A stretch of 25,083 nucleotides of DNA from Perkinsus olseni (Eukaryota; Perkinsozoa; Perkinsida; Perkinsidae): positions 1-25,083 of the forward strand of contig JABANP010000647.1 of the NCBI GenBank assembly GCA_013115135.1, written 5' to 3'. Of this stretch, positions 9,449 through 19,400 are shown in pieces. The position numbers were made by a program, and so were the translations under genes. Under the pieces are notes generated by a model. It saw only the letters and a list, made by a program, of their open reading frames with translations, had not been told where the DNA came from and did no database searches. Numbering within the stretch: the first letter of the stretch is position 1; each line of letters opens with the position of its first letter.

Positions 9449-10029
9449 CGTAGAATTTTTGAATGATGGTCTCATAGTGCCGTGAATTTTGTAGTTGTTA
9501 TGGTGTGGTATGACGCTGGTAACGGCCCGTTACAACCGGGTCGATTTGGTTTTAAGTATTAGAGTGGTAGTGGCCGAGGGTCATCAAGATCGACTTGCGC
9601 ATATTTCTATGTGGACTACCCTTTTTATTATTGTACTATCATCCTCTATGTGGAATGATGGACGGCGGCCGATAGTAGTGGAGAGGGGGGCTCCACAGCA
9701 TGTGTGCGTTGCCTGTCTCTCTATCCATCTTTGATATCTGCTCAAGCGCTCAATGCGCTTGTCTTTGCTCGGGTTCATTCGTACAACCTGTCTGAGTCGT
9801 AGTAGACTCCTATCAGCAGGCCAATGCCTCAGTTATTGTCCTCGAGACTTGATGGCATCAGCCGCGAGTCGCCTTCATAAGGCGAATCCCGGACAGACAC
9901 TCACATCTGGCTCCGATGCGGGGACTCTCCCGCTTCTCTGCGATATAGTCGTCGTCGTCGAGGAGGGGGAGGGCGGCGCTGATGAGGCCCAGGTCCTGGA
10001 CGCTACGACACCCGACCCTGAGGTCGGAG
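9449..10029. other. spacer, no supported gene
   Basis: Frames on both strands here are short or low complexity. A plus frame near 9495-9734 has a hydrophobic run but no further support. Nothing else seen. Confidence 0.4.
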
Positions 10030-10173
10030 CTACACATCATTGCCTGAGCCCGAACTGCCATGATGATAGGTGGGGACGGACGTTGCATCATCATCAGCAT
10101 CATCTACATCATCATCATTCGGGATTATAGATGAGGATGACGACGAGGACGACGACGAGCTGCAGCTCTTCAT
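10030..10173 (-). pseudogene. copy of TPR gene first exon, early stop
   Basis: ATG at 10173 begins MKSC with a longer serine tract than the copy at 6330, followed by the same Asp-rich run (NDDDVDDADDDATS). It then diverges after TYHH and stops at TAG 10032-10030 after 47 codons. Sequence downstream does not resemble TPR exon 2. It is either the 5' end of a truncated duplicate or a tiny gene driven by the duplicated promoter. Confidence 0.6.
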
Positions 10174-10393
10174 GGTTGATATTAATATCAACTACTGAAT
10201 GGAGTAATGGCCTACAAGGGGCTCCGGTGGGAGGATATGATGATGATTAACAGAGTAATAACACAACACTCCTTCGACAGACACCGGAAACAGCATGAAC
10301 AACATTATGGAGAGTTACTAATGACGGGTGCGCCTACCATCACTACATCCACAGTTAATCGACGACCGTGCTGAGGATGATCAACAAAATCAT
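10060..10393. repeat. duplicated promoter/first-exon segment, copy 2
   Basis: Direct duplicate of 6226-6550. It includes the same 18-bp palindrome (10175-10192) one base before the ATG at 10173 and all of the 5' flank up to 10393. It lies just 80 bp beyond the dymeclin stop codon, so dymeclin's 3' end may run into it. Confidence 0.9.
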
Positions 10394-10473
10394 TATTATA
10401 GGAGATGATAAGCCATAACGGCACTCTAGTCACAACAACACAATACGTATAATAGAGAAACCCGGGGTAGCAA

Positions 10474-11121
10474 TTATAGAGTTGATGATGATGAAGTGGT
10501 GGAGGGGGTGGACAAATCCTTGACAGGCCAACAGATGTACCTCAACTGATACGCCCTACTACCAGCGGCAGCAGCAGCAGTCGAGGCGTACTGGCCCGAA
10601 CTCGTCATACTACATTCTACTGTCCACCATACCATATCACCGAAGTATGTATCATAATCGTTGTTGTCGTTATCATTCTCATGATACTGAAACTGCGATT
10701 GATGCATGCGGGCATCTCCTTGGTAGCCTGCATGAAGCCAAGGGCGTCCTTACCGGTATCAGCAGCACCGGACTGGATGATACATTGCGATATATACTTA
10801 GCCACCTCATCTAGTGATGCGTCATCCAACCAGTCATCATCGTCTTTCATATCGACTATCGCCTGTAATTTATGATACATACTGACCAGACACTCCTCAC
10901 AGTGGACCAGCTGTTGTGGATGCTGATGATGGGAGGATGAAGTCGGTAGAGGGAAGTCACGTAGTAAAGCATACACTAAGGGCGTATTAGTTGATATATT
11001 GTTGGGTGATAATGATGTTATTATCAAGCATAGCAAACTTTGTAATAACAGTTCATTAGGTGTCCTTACGACCGCTGAAGTATTAGAGACACTATCCGCG
11101 GCAGCAGCACCACCACCACCC

Positions 11122-11155
<34 letters not shown>

Positions 11156-13341
11156 CTATTAATTTGGTAAAGTGTAACAACCTTTGACAGGCATACCTGC
11201 AGGATGGTAGTAGAAAATGATGATGATAGACTAATCGTAGTACCAATGTAGATGGCGAAGACCTCTCCCCTTTGCCATGTTCTGTAGTGTTGCTGCTATC
11301 GCTATCGTTAAGAAGTCATCCCGTCCTATTGGTGTTTTACTCTGTGCAAAGTTCCAATGAGAGGCTCTTATTAATACCAATACCAATATGGATGATGCAT
11401 CTGCAACAACAATGATGATGATATTGATGGTTACATTGGTACATGTCTTATTACTAACACCCGCAGCCGTGGCTGGCTCTCTATTACCAACATCCAGCTC
11501 TTTCATCACCCAGCTGTTGTTGTGTATCATCTACGAGCATCACGAATAAGGCCCCTCATCCTACAACCCGGGCATCCTTACCTCCCATCTCATAGTGTTT
11601 GATAGCATCTTCAACTGTATTGTCCACCACCCAGCAGTCGGAGGCGTTGATGCAGCATCCCCCTTGCCGAACCTGATGCACATCAATAACAGCAGTAACA
11701 GCAGCCGGGGAGTACAACTACCATCATGAGTAGGATAATCACTTTAAGGGTTAATAGTTGTGATGAATAGCGAGGCATGCCACTAGTTGATGATGCTGTA
11801 TCCTTGTATCTACATAACCACCATCATACGACCGGTCCTATGATGATGGTGGTATTACATAGCCCTAGCGATCGGCAGTAGGACATCGGCTGAATCAGTC
11901 CGTGCCTGTAGTGATGCTAAGGCTACCGGACTGCGTACCACTAGGGTGTATCTATGATGGTGGTATACAGGAAAGTGATGATGATAGTACTATTACAGAG
12001 TGAGGAGCTGTAATGGGGTGTAGGCTGCCTCTTCCTGCACCAGTTGGAGGGCGACTCGGCATACCAACACATCCAACTCTTCATCATCTTCGTGCTGTTA
12101 GTGATGTTGTTCTTCATCATCATCAGCCCCACGGAATACTGTCGACCCCAAGGCCCTCATCCTCGGGTTCAGGTGTAACTACTAATAAAGCCTATGATGG
12201 TAGCTAGTGGATGGGGCGGTAGTATTGCTATTATCACCATGATTATGAATATCTGCATGGCCCTATCCCTCAGCCGTACAGTAGGGGATATCATACACCT
12301 CAATAGGAGTATCATAACTGTAGTTAGTAGACCATGATCGATGATAGTAGTTATGCTATCTTCCATGTAGGGGTACAGGACACCACCATCTAATGATGAG
12401 GCTGGCCAAATTCAATAAGATAATAACAGTATTACTGGTGTTATCAGTTTCTCTCAGTCGTGTTGTGAGAATCTTCTATTCTCCATAATGCCATGCATAG
12501 TTCGAATAGGGATGAATACAACCCTACCTACCGGATACTCATCAACATCATCATCATCTTATTGATGATACTACCGTGTCTTGAGACAAGGATGATGATG
12601 GACTACTGCCTATTATCAAGGCTGATCCTTTACTTAATTTGTGAAGGGTGGGCATGCGTGCGGCGGGTAATACTCTCACGGCCAATCTCAGTATCTACCA
12701 ATTCATCATACCACTCCTTCCCCAAATCCTACTCTCATCATTACCCCTGATAATGCAACACAAGCTGCTATACTCCCTTGACTTGGTGGCTCCTTGCTGC
12801 GTAATACCACATCAAGCTGTTTCAGGAATACCTCCACCAAGGATTCGAACCCACTACCTCTGGGTAGGTTACTCACCTAACTACCACTACACTACAACAC
12901 CAGCTGCCAACAGTTGATGTTGTAACTACCAGCCTCTTCATCTCAATACCCTTATCGACAGCATTAGCCACTCTATTCAATCCATTACAAATAGAATATT
13001 CAGGAGGAGGAGTCCGCCCTCCTCCTCCTGTCGTCATGATACCCAACAACTGCCAATATCTGTTCACCACACCCCTTCTACTGCATGACCCCAGTACTAG
13101 TATTACGGATCTGTTGATGGTATGGTATGATGGCCATTACTATCCTCCCCTATCCACATATAAGTATCATCAGTGACGTTACTTATCTCCTCCCCGGCAG
13201 CCGTGTACACTGCACTTTCTGATCATGAGACGATGAGGGGGAGGAGTAGTAGTAAGAGCTACTACCAATAGCAGCGGTATTGAGTGTAGGCAGCAGCATA
13301 CCATCAGTAGCAACAACAGTAGAAGAGGCAGTAGTACCCAT
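10474..13341 (-). CDS. DYM: dymeclin homologue, complete, about 14 exons
   Basis: Dymeclin is a peripheral Golgi protein needed for trafficking. The start ATG 13341 gives MGTTASS, consistent with an N-myristoylated Gly-2. Resolved exons: 13341-13266, 13218-13107, 13059-12901, 12853-12745, 12694-12575, 11930-11859, 11809-11722, 11400-11244, 11196-10754, and a last exon from about 10728 to TAA 10476-10474. Family-like blocks in order: TDPYWQLL, LVEVFLKQ, TVIILLNLASL, QARTDSADVLLPIARA, SSILVLVLIR, LRHLHWYACQRLLHF, TPLVYALLR, FQYHEN, DMVWWTVE. Introns are short, five of them exactly 47 nt. Exon limits in 12527-11940 and near 11640-11430 are not settled, and one stretch near 12480 needs an unexplained frame change. 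A Ser/Gly/Ala insertion (11101-11160) comes from a GAT tract. A retrotransposon LTR lies 53 bp upstream of the ATG in the same orientation. Confidence 0.88.
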
Positions 13342-13394
13342 AACAAAAAAACAACAACTGAAGAGAGGGGCTCACTGCTCTAAAACATGCGGGA

Positions 13395-13823
13395 TGCGCG
13401 GTCGCGGGGTGAGCCTTGCAGGAAAAACGCAGAATAGACGTCGACCCCGCGTAGTAGAGGAGCGAAGGTGAGGAGGTGACCGCTGCTGGCAACGCCTGAA
13501 TCCTCAATAGAGAGAGAGAGAGTTCACGTCCATCTATGAACCCAACATCACAGTCGTTAATACCAATACTTCTATAGCTATCTATAGCTACTCACGTGCA
13601 CTAGTCGTAGCAGAGACACAGCAGACCAGAGCTAGTACGTACGATCCACAACTACAATAGGTAGCAACAGTACGAACCAACGATACGAACTTAGTACGAA
13701 CGGAACAGATCAGCCTCTGCGTGGCCGTTACGGATACGTTGAAACCGTCGGATACGCCGGGCGAAGATGCTGATCTTGCGCACTCGTCGTTCCTTGGCTC
13801 ACGTTAACCGCGGTGACCGCGCA
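13395..13823 (-). repeat. 3' LTR (429 bp)
   Basis: On the plus strand it begins TGCGCGGTC and ends GACCGCGCA, a perfect 9-bp terminal inverted repeat with canonical TG...CA ends. The first 411 bp are identical to 24673-25083. It contains an (AG)7 tract near 13508-13521 and a TATAGCTATCTATAGCTA motif near 13573-13590. The flanking host base run on the left is CGGGA, a candidate target-site duplication whose partner is off-window. Confidence 0.92.
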
Positions 13824-14025
13824 TTGGCCACGGGAAAGAAGTCAAAGATCAAGTCGTTAACCCACTTAATTGACGGCTAGACGTTCAAATGACAATTATG
13901 AGACGATTCTAACAAAAAATAGGAAAAATAGTCGTCTACTCAGTCGTCATATCATCATTCTAGTCGTCTTCTACAGGTAGTAGTGATGCCAATAGTCCTA
14001 CTAGTCGTTACCTAGAGTAGTCGTT
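13824..14025. other. element 3' noncoding region
   Basis: Between the last ORF and the 3' LTR. On the coding strand the bases next to the LTR are not purine-rich, so no ordinary polypurine tract is seen. On the plus strand the sequence just after the LTR reads T-TGGCCACGGG. Confidence 0.6.
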
Positions 14026-15249
14026 CTACTCGGTGTCGCTGACGGCTTCAACGTCGTCGACTTCTTCGGGCTCAACCTCGACATTGTCGTCTTCGTCGTC
14101 CACCGACCATTCTCCCACGTAGAAATAGTGCCTCTGTTCAGCGAGACGTAGGGCTTCCAACTTCACCTCATCGTCCAGAAGACTGACGTCAAAGAGTTGT
14201 ATGTTGCCCTCATATTTAGCAAAGACGTCGTTCATGGCCTTGCCGAAGTTGGTATAAAGCTTGTGGAACATGTGAGTCGTGCCAGACACGTTGTAGTAGT
14301 CGTACATAGTGGCCAGGAAGACGCCTTTGTACAGAGCAACCATACGTAGGTAGGAATAGTGCAAACTCATACTAAGACGTCCAACCTTGGTAATAGAGAG
14401 AGAGTTGTCGAAGGGGAGGCTGGGGACTCCAAGGACGTGAGAAGTCGTGTGAACGTCCCAACTACCACACGTGTTGAACAGTGCTTCCACAATGGACCAC
14501 CTAAGTAGTTGTCCCAGAGTCGTAATGATAAATTCATCACGTAGGCCGAAGTCGTCGAGGTTCTTAGTAGTAATAGTAGCGCCCTCCGAGACGTCGAAAT
14601 GGGTGCGTCCCTCCTTGACGAAAAGACGTAACCTCGGGTCCATTGACGTCCACGCGGTTACATCGGTGGTTAACGTTGTGACCAATTTCAGCCCACACAG
14701 CGTGACCTCGAAGTCGTTCAATATAGTGGTGTCTAACTTCGGGATGACGTCCAGGGTTAACATACCGGTCAACATAGTTGGAGTAGCGACCCTAGTCGTA
14801 GCTGACGTCGGAGGCGCGTTGCTTGGTCCAAACATAGCCAAGTTGACATTGTTGTTGACGGTCTTGAGCACCACACCACAGTTAGTCGTCACTGTCGCCA
14901 GGTCGACGTTAGGAGACCAAATCTTCTCACGGTACTTGTCGATCTTGACATGGCCGTGAGGGGCTTGAGGTCTAAGCTCGTCGGCCTTGGCAGTCGTGGT
15001 CAGGCGAAGTAGTCTTCTCCTCAGGCGGAAGTAGTTGCTGTCCTCGTCCTTGTGAAGACGTACCAGGCTGTGGAGTAACCCTCCGGCATCGGCGTTGATA
15101 ATATTGTCGTCTTGGCCGCTGATGTGGGCGACAAGACCAGCGTAGTCATATTCGGTACCCATGACGTAAGCTTGGAGAGGAAAATAAAAGTCGAGGAGCG
15201 TCCTAGAGACGTCAAACACTAAGTATTCATGACGGCGATCCCGGCACAC
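14026..15249 (-). CDS. accessory ORF of the retrotransposon, last ORF, unknown function
   Basis: A 407-codon open frame beginning at a GTG; the first ATG is at 15162 (MGTEYDYAGLVAHISG), giving 378 residues. The 29 codons before it (VFDVSRTLLDFYFPLQ) look protein-like, so splicing onto an upstream leader or non-AUG initiation is possible. No signal peptide, membrane segment or coiled coil is evident, so an envelope role is not supported. The end is acidic (EVEPEEVDDVEAVSDTE). The N-terminal part (DYAGL ... HVKIDKY) resembles the C-terminus of the preceding ORF (DYTGL ... HVKIDNI), and 17 bp of DNA are identical there (14936-14952 and 15627-15643). Position after integrase, where env or accessory genes sit in other elements. 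Function unknown. Confidence 0.75.
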   Translation of the reverse strand: MCRDRRHEYLVFDVSRTLLDFYFPLQAYVMGTEYDYAGLVAHISGQDDNIINADAGGLLHSLVRLHKDEDSNYFRLRRRLLRLTTTAKADELRPQAPHGHVKIDKYREKIWSPNVDLATVTTNCGVVLKTVNNNVNLAMFGPSNAPPTSATTRVATPTMLTGMLTLDVIPKLDTTILNDFEVTLCGLKLVTTLTTDVTAWTSMDPRLRLFVKEGRTHFDVSEGATITTKNLDDFGLRDEFIITTLGQLLRWSIVEALFNTCGSWDVHTTSHVLGVPSLPFDNSLSITKVGRLSMSLHYSYLRMVALYKGVFLATMYDYYNVSGTTHMFHKLYTNFGKAMNDVFAKYEGNIQLFDVSLLDDEVKLEALRLAEQRHYFYVGEWSVDDEDDNVEVEPEEVDDVEAVSDTE

Positions 15250-15529
15250 GTCAAGATCAAGACGAAAAGACGTTAACTACTTCTAGGGGCTACCACAAAG
15301 GCGTGACTATGCCGAGGAACAATCGTTGCGATGCTCGACTTAAGCTAAATACGGGAACATCAAGCGCACGTAAGAGGCCAAGTTGTTCCACGTCACGCGC
15401 TATAGTTTGTCTACGTAAGACTAAGTTGAGTTCTAACGTCGATATATAGAGTCCATGACTACATTACTACGGCTACCAACGGGGCCCCTTCGGCTATAGA
15501 AATAACCTCAGGGCCCTGTGTTGCAATCA
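15250..15529. other. noncoding gap between the two accessory ORFs
   Basis: No ORF. Contains the TATA-like word described at 15435-15452. In-frame TGA codons occur just before the GTG that opens the last ORF. Confidence 0.5.
15435..15452 (-). promoter_or_regulatory. TATA-like motif upstream of last accessory ORF
   Basis: On the coding strand ACTCTATATATCGACGTT. It matches 16 of 18 bases of the motif at 23011-23028 upstream of gag. Candidate internal promoter or subgenomic signal; inference. Confidence 0.35.
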
Positions 15530-16384
15530 TTACTGTAAGTAGTCTTCTACGTAAGCAATCAGCTCACGTAGGTCCTTACCTCTTGCTCTAGTCATCGAAC
15601 GATTAGATGGTCTCACGTAGATGATATTGTCGATCTTGACATGTAGCTGGCCCTTGGTCTCGTTGTCTTCCGTCTTGGTCAGCACTCCTTCTTGTATCAC
15701 GTCCATGGGTTGCAAGACCGCTCGTCCTTGGTCGTCGTGGTTGATAACGCGGGCCAACCCCGTGTAGTCAGCGTCGACCAATACGACTAGAGAGCCGTTC
15801 ATGGGAGCGGTATTGACGAACTTACCGTATGTATGACGTGTAGAGGTACCAAGGGATTCGCGGAGCTCCTCGAGTCGTGTGGTGAAGCTCCTCGTTGACG
15901 TGCTGGATCGCCTCGATCTCGTAGTCGCCCTTGAAGTAGTCGGTACGTTACCAGTAGTAGTGGCAAGCCGTTCTTCTTCATCAGTCGCTCTACTCGATGG
16001 GGTCATGAACGTCTCAGGGGGTTCGCCGTTGTCGTCATGGTTCTCCTCCTCGTCAGGTACTCCGGGGCTAAGTCGTCGTCGATCTCCATCAGTCTCCTCG
16101 TCAGCAGTAAAGTCAACCGTGTCTTCAACATGAGGTTCACTGACGTTTCTTGACGGCGTTGTGGTTAACCCATCTCCACCTTTAGGATCGCCTCTTCTAG
16201 TGGACTTTTCAATTAGTCGTCCAGAATTGCGACCTTCGTCCACGACGGACGCGTCCTGAGGAATCATAGCTCCACGTCCAGAAATAGTAGGGTCGTTGCT
16301 CTGAATGTCGTCGTCCATGACGTCTGGTATGGCAGCCTCTTGGCGTCCTTGTTGGTGAATACCGTTCTCGATGGCATCCGGCAT
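15530..16384 (-). CDS. accessory ORF of the retrotransposon following pol, unknown function
   Basis: 284 codons from ATG 16384, starting 58 nt after the pol stop and in a different frame. The first two thirds are hydrophilic and disordered (VDFTADEETDGDRRRLSPG, RATTRSRRSSTSTRSFTT). The last 90 residues look folded (SLVVLVDADYTGLARVIN, KGQLHVKIDNIIYVRP) and resemble the N-terminal part of the next ORF. No catalytic motif seen. It might be expressed by frameshift, re-initiation or splicing. It could also be a C-terminal extension of pol separated by an indel. Confidence 0.7.
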   Translation of the reverse strand: MPDAIENGIHQQGRQEAAIPDVMDDDIQSNDPTISGRGAMIPQDASVVDEGRNSGRLIEKSTRRGDPKGGDGLTTTPSRNVSEPHVEDTVDFTADEETDGDRRRLSPGVPDEEENHDDNGEPPETFMTPSSRATDEEERLATTTGNVPTTSRATTRSRRSSTSTRSFTTRLEELRESLGTSTRHTYGKFVNTAPMNGSLVVLVDADYTGLARVINHDDQGRAVLQPMDVIQEGVLTKTEDNETKGQLHVKIDNIIYVRPSNRSMTRARGKDLRELIAYVEDYLQ

Positions 16385-16442
16385 GACGTCTTCCTCATCA
16401 CCTCGTTGGTGGATGATGTCGTCGAGTTGGCCGTCCTCATGG

Positions 16443-19400
16443 TCATCTGGTTGGGCTGGTGGCCTTGCTCATCGCAGTGTCGTACCGTTGACGTCGCATT
16501 AACTCCAAGTCGTTGTTGAGGTCGATGCCCATGCTCTTGATGGTGCCGTCAGAGTCCACGAAGACACGTGTACCCTTGGTGTAGTACTTGTAGATGACGT
16601 CATGCAGACCGGAGGCGTAGTAGACGTTCTTCAGAGGATAAGTCTGGGGTTCGCCGTAGCCCACAGGGACGTGGATCTCAGTCATATCGTCGTTGCTGTT
16701 GACACCTCCGATGCCTGGCAGGATAATGCCTGGCGTGACTTCCACGACAGAGGAACCACGTAGCTTGGTGATTGTGGATGGTCCTGACCATGACGTTTCC
16801 AGATGCCCTCCGAGTTGTACGTCTCCAGCCTTAGTAGTGAACACGACGTCGTAGACCTTGGGAATGTAGCTGCCCTCTCGTTCACGTGCATACCGTTCAA
16901 GCAGTCGCTCTTGCTTCAGTCTCCAGTAGTCAAGGTAGTCGTTGAGGGTAGAGGACGTGCGTTGCTTGACAGCGTCGGCCATAGGGATAGCCTCCCGAAG
17001 AGTCTTGATAATGTCAACGTCGGTATGCTTTAGACGTAGGGATTCCCAGTCGACGAGCTCAGACAGGCCTTCTTGGTCGCCTGGTAGTCGTCCCTTGTAG
17101 ACGTAGTGCAGCTCTGCTGGGCTAGCATTTGCCCAACCACGTGGTGTGGTATTATAGGCCCGTACAGAGAGTAGGTAGTCGTTGATGAAGGTGTCGTCCA
17201 CGTTAGACCTCTCAGTCGTATGTCGAGACTCTCTGACGGCCTTCACGACGTCCACCATGTCCTTGTGAGATCGTTCCCAGAAGGACAAGTACTGGCCATA
17301 GCCGGGGAGGACGTAGTGCTTGGAACCATGCCGTTGTAGAACTCGGCGGACGTTCCTTGTTATAAGGCTAGTGGTATCGTGATCTGATAGCACCACTGAT
17401 GGTGAGCCGTGCTCGCAGAAGATACCGTGTAGTCCGTCGGCAATGCTCTTGGACTTAGAGTCGTGGAGAGGACGTGCTGCGGTGAACCCACTCACGTAAT
17501 CTTGAACTAGTAGAACGTAGTGAGCTTCACCTTGACCTGGCGTAGCCCGAGGGGCCTTGCCATAGGGGCCTGTGACGTCAACCCCTACCACTTGCCAGAG
17601 CCCAGTAGTGAGCAAGTCTTGAACGTGGTTGGTGACGTAGTTGAACTGCCTAGTCGCACGTGCCTTGATACAGGACGTGCAGGTCTTCAGGGTGGACTGT
17701 ACCAACCGAGTCATCTTCTTACAGTAGAGTCTTCGTTGTAGTAGATTACACACCCGACGTGCTCCTAGATGTAAATGTTTGTAGTGGTAAATGACGGCCA
17801 AGACTTTGATCAAGGCTGACGTATAGGAGTTGTTGCCGAGGTAGATCACACCATTGACATCTTCTTCCACCTTGCGGAGTCGTTCAGGGCTCGGGTGTCG
17901 TCGTACTAGGCCGTCCTCGTCGACATAGCAGATACGTGCTAGTCGTCTAAGCTTGCCGTTCTTGGCACCCAATACCTTGAGAGTGACTCGCTCAAGCAAG
18001 AGGTTCTTAAAGTCGATCAAGTCATCGTCCAACTCTTGGGCACGTCGTAGACATGCAGTGAGGCAACGTTCATAACGACCATCTTGCTGCAGTTCTTGGT
18101 CAACATCCTCAACCGGTCGTGCATACCGCTCGAGTAGTCGTAGGTCGTCTTGTTCCTCGACGGATAAGTTCTCGTAGTTAGGGAGATCTATACCGTCGTC
18201 ATTGAGCATCATGACCGTTGCCTTGAGGTTGGTTGTGGCGTTAGCCACGGGATCGTTAGTGACCTCTTCAGAGTTGGTAGTTGTCGTCTCCTCCCGTTGA
18301 GTTTGTTGGTTAGTGGCGTTAGCCACGGGAACGTTAGTGACAGGGTCGGAGTTAGTCGTAGCCTTCTCGTCCGGTTGACCAAGTTGGTTAGTGGCGTTAG
18401 CCACGGGAATGTTAGTAGCCGATGGAGAAGGCCTTATGTCGTTGTTGTCGCCAAAGTCGTCTTCCAACTCTTCGTCACTAACTTCTCGGTAGTCGTAGAC
18501 AACCTCGCTGACCGACATCGCCTTGTAGACGGAGGCACCGTCTAAGCCTGTGCCGTTGAACTTAGCACGAGAGATGGCGTCAGCGTAGTTCAACTCCGAG
18601 GGGATGTGCTTAATGATGACGTCAAGTCGTTGACACATCTGTCGAATCTCCTTGAGGCGACGTCTTTCCACTATGGGAAGCTTTTTGTCGCGGCTTGGAC
18701 GACGTAAGCGATAGACGGTGACCTCACTATCGCATAGGAGGGTTACTTGACGTGCTGGGAGTTGTGGTACCAATGGCTCCAATGGGGATTGATGAGGACG
18801 TAGGTGAGTCTTGACAGGGAGGTAGGCAGACGTGGATTGGATCCATAGAAGAGCACGGTATAAGGCGACCAGCTCCTTACGTGGAATACTCCACTTAGAC
18901 TGAGTTAGTGGGAATACACCACCACGTGCCATCACCCTAGTCGTAGTGTTCTCACCGTTGATGCACCGTACGTCAACCCCCCAACATTCTCCGGAGGCAT
19001 CAGAGGATACCAATAAGGGGTAATTCTCCAAGTCGATATACCTCTCAAATCCGACGGTAGTAGTAACGTCGGAGCACAGAGTAACCCAGCCTCTGATACG
19101 TCGTACCAGATCGTCGGACAAGACGTCGTCCCAACTCTTGTGGTTGTTGCAGATCTCTCTCCATAGCAAACGTCCTTGTAGGTCTAGTTCAACGTACAGG
19201 CCCAGGGGGTCGTAGAGCGATGCCAGAGCAGCACAAGCCTGTAGTTTAGTGACTCTACCGTCGGGGACGTGTCCGGAGTAGACCGCGTGGAACTTATCTT
19301 GGCTTAGTCGTAGAACGTAGCCAAGGACTGACTTCTTCAGATCGTGATTGTCTTTACTGACGAGCCAGTTGCAGAAGTTCTTGACAGGATCAGACTTGAA

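Noticed and set aside
11120..11155. (GAT)n tract as a CRISPR-like or special repeat
   Set aside because: Simple trinucleotide microsatellite that encodes polyserine in dymeclin; similar tracts are spread over the host part of the window.
10681..11187. Plus-strand ORFs over the dymeclin C-terminal exon
   Set aside because: Antisense shadows of a frame that matches the dymeclin family.
12841..12894. tRNA-like A-box (TAGTGTAGTGG) and perfect B-box (GGTTCGAATCC) on the minus strand
   Set aside because: The acceptor and D stems do not pair. The B-box lies in a dymeclin exon (codes for GFES before LVEVF), while the A-box lies in the preceding 47-nt intron. Best explained as coincidence.
13081..13106. 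26-nt intron in dymeclin
   Set aside because: An acceptor 21 nt further on gives the same phase, a 47-nt intron and the family-like TDPYWQLL junction. The later junction near 10753 remains ambiguous (26-38 nt).
14471..14959. 162-codon plus-strand ORF in the element
   Set aside because: It is the antisense shadow of the last accessory ORF, whose composition is better; no independent support.
14026..15249. Envelope-like gene in the retrotransposon
   Set aside because: Position fits, but no signal peptide, fusion segment or transmembrane anchor can be seen.
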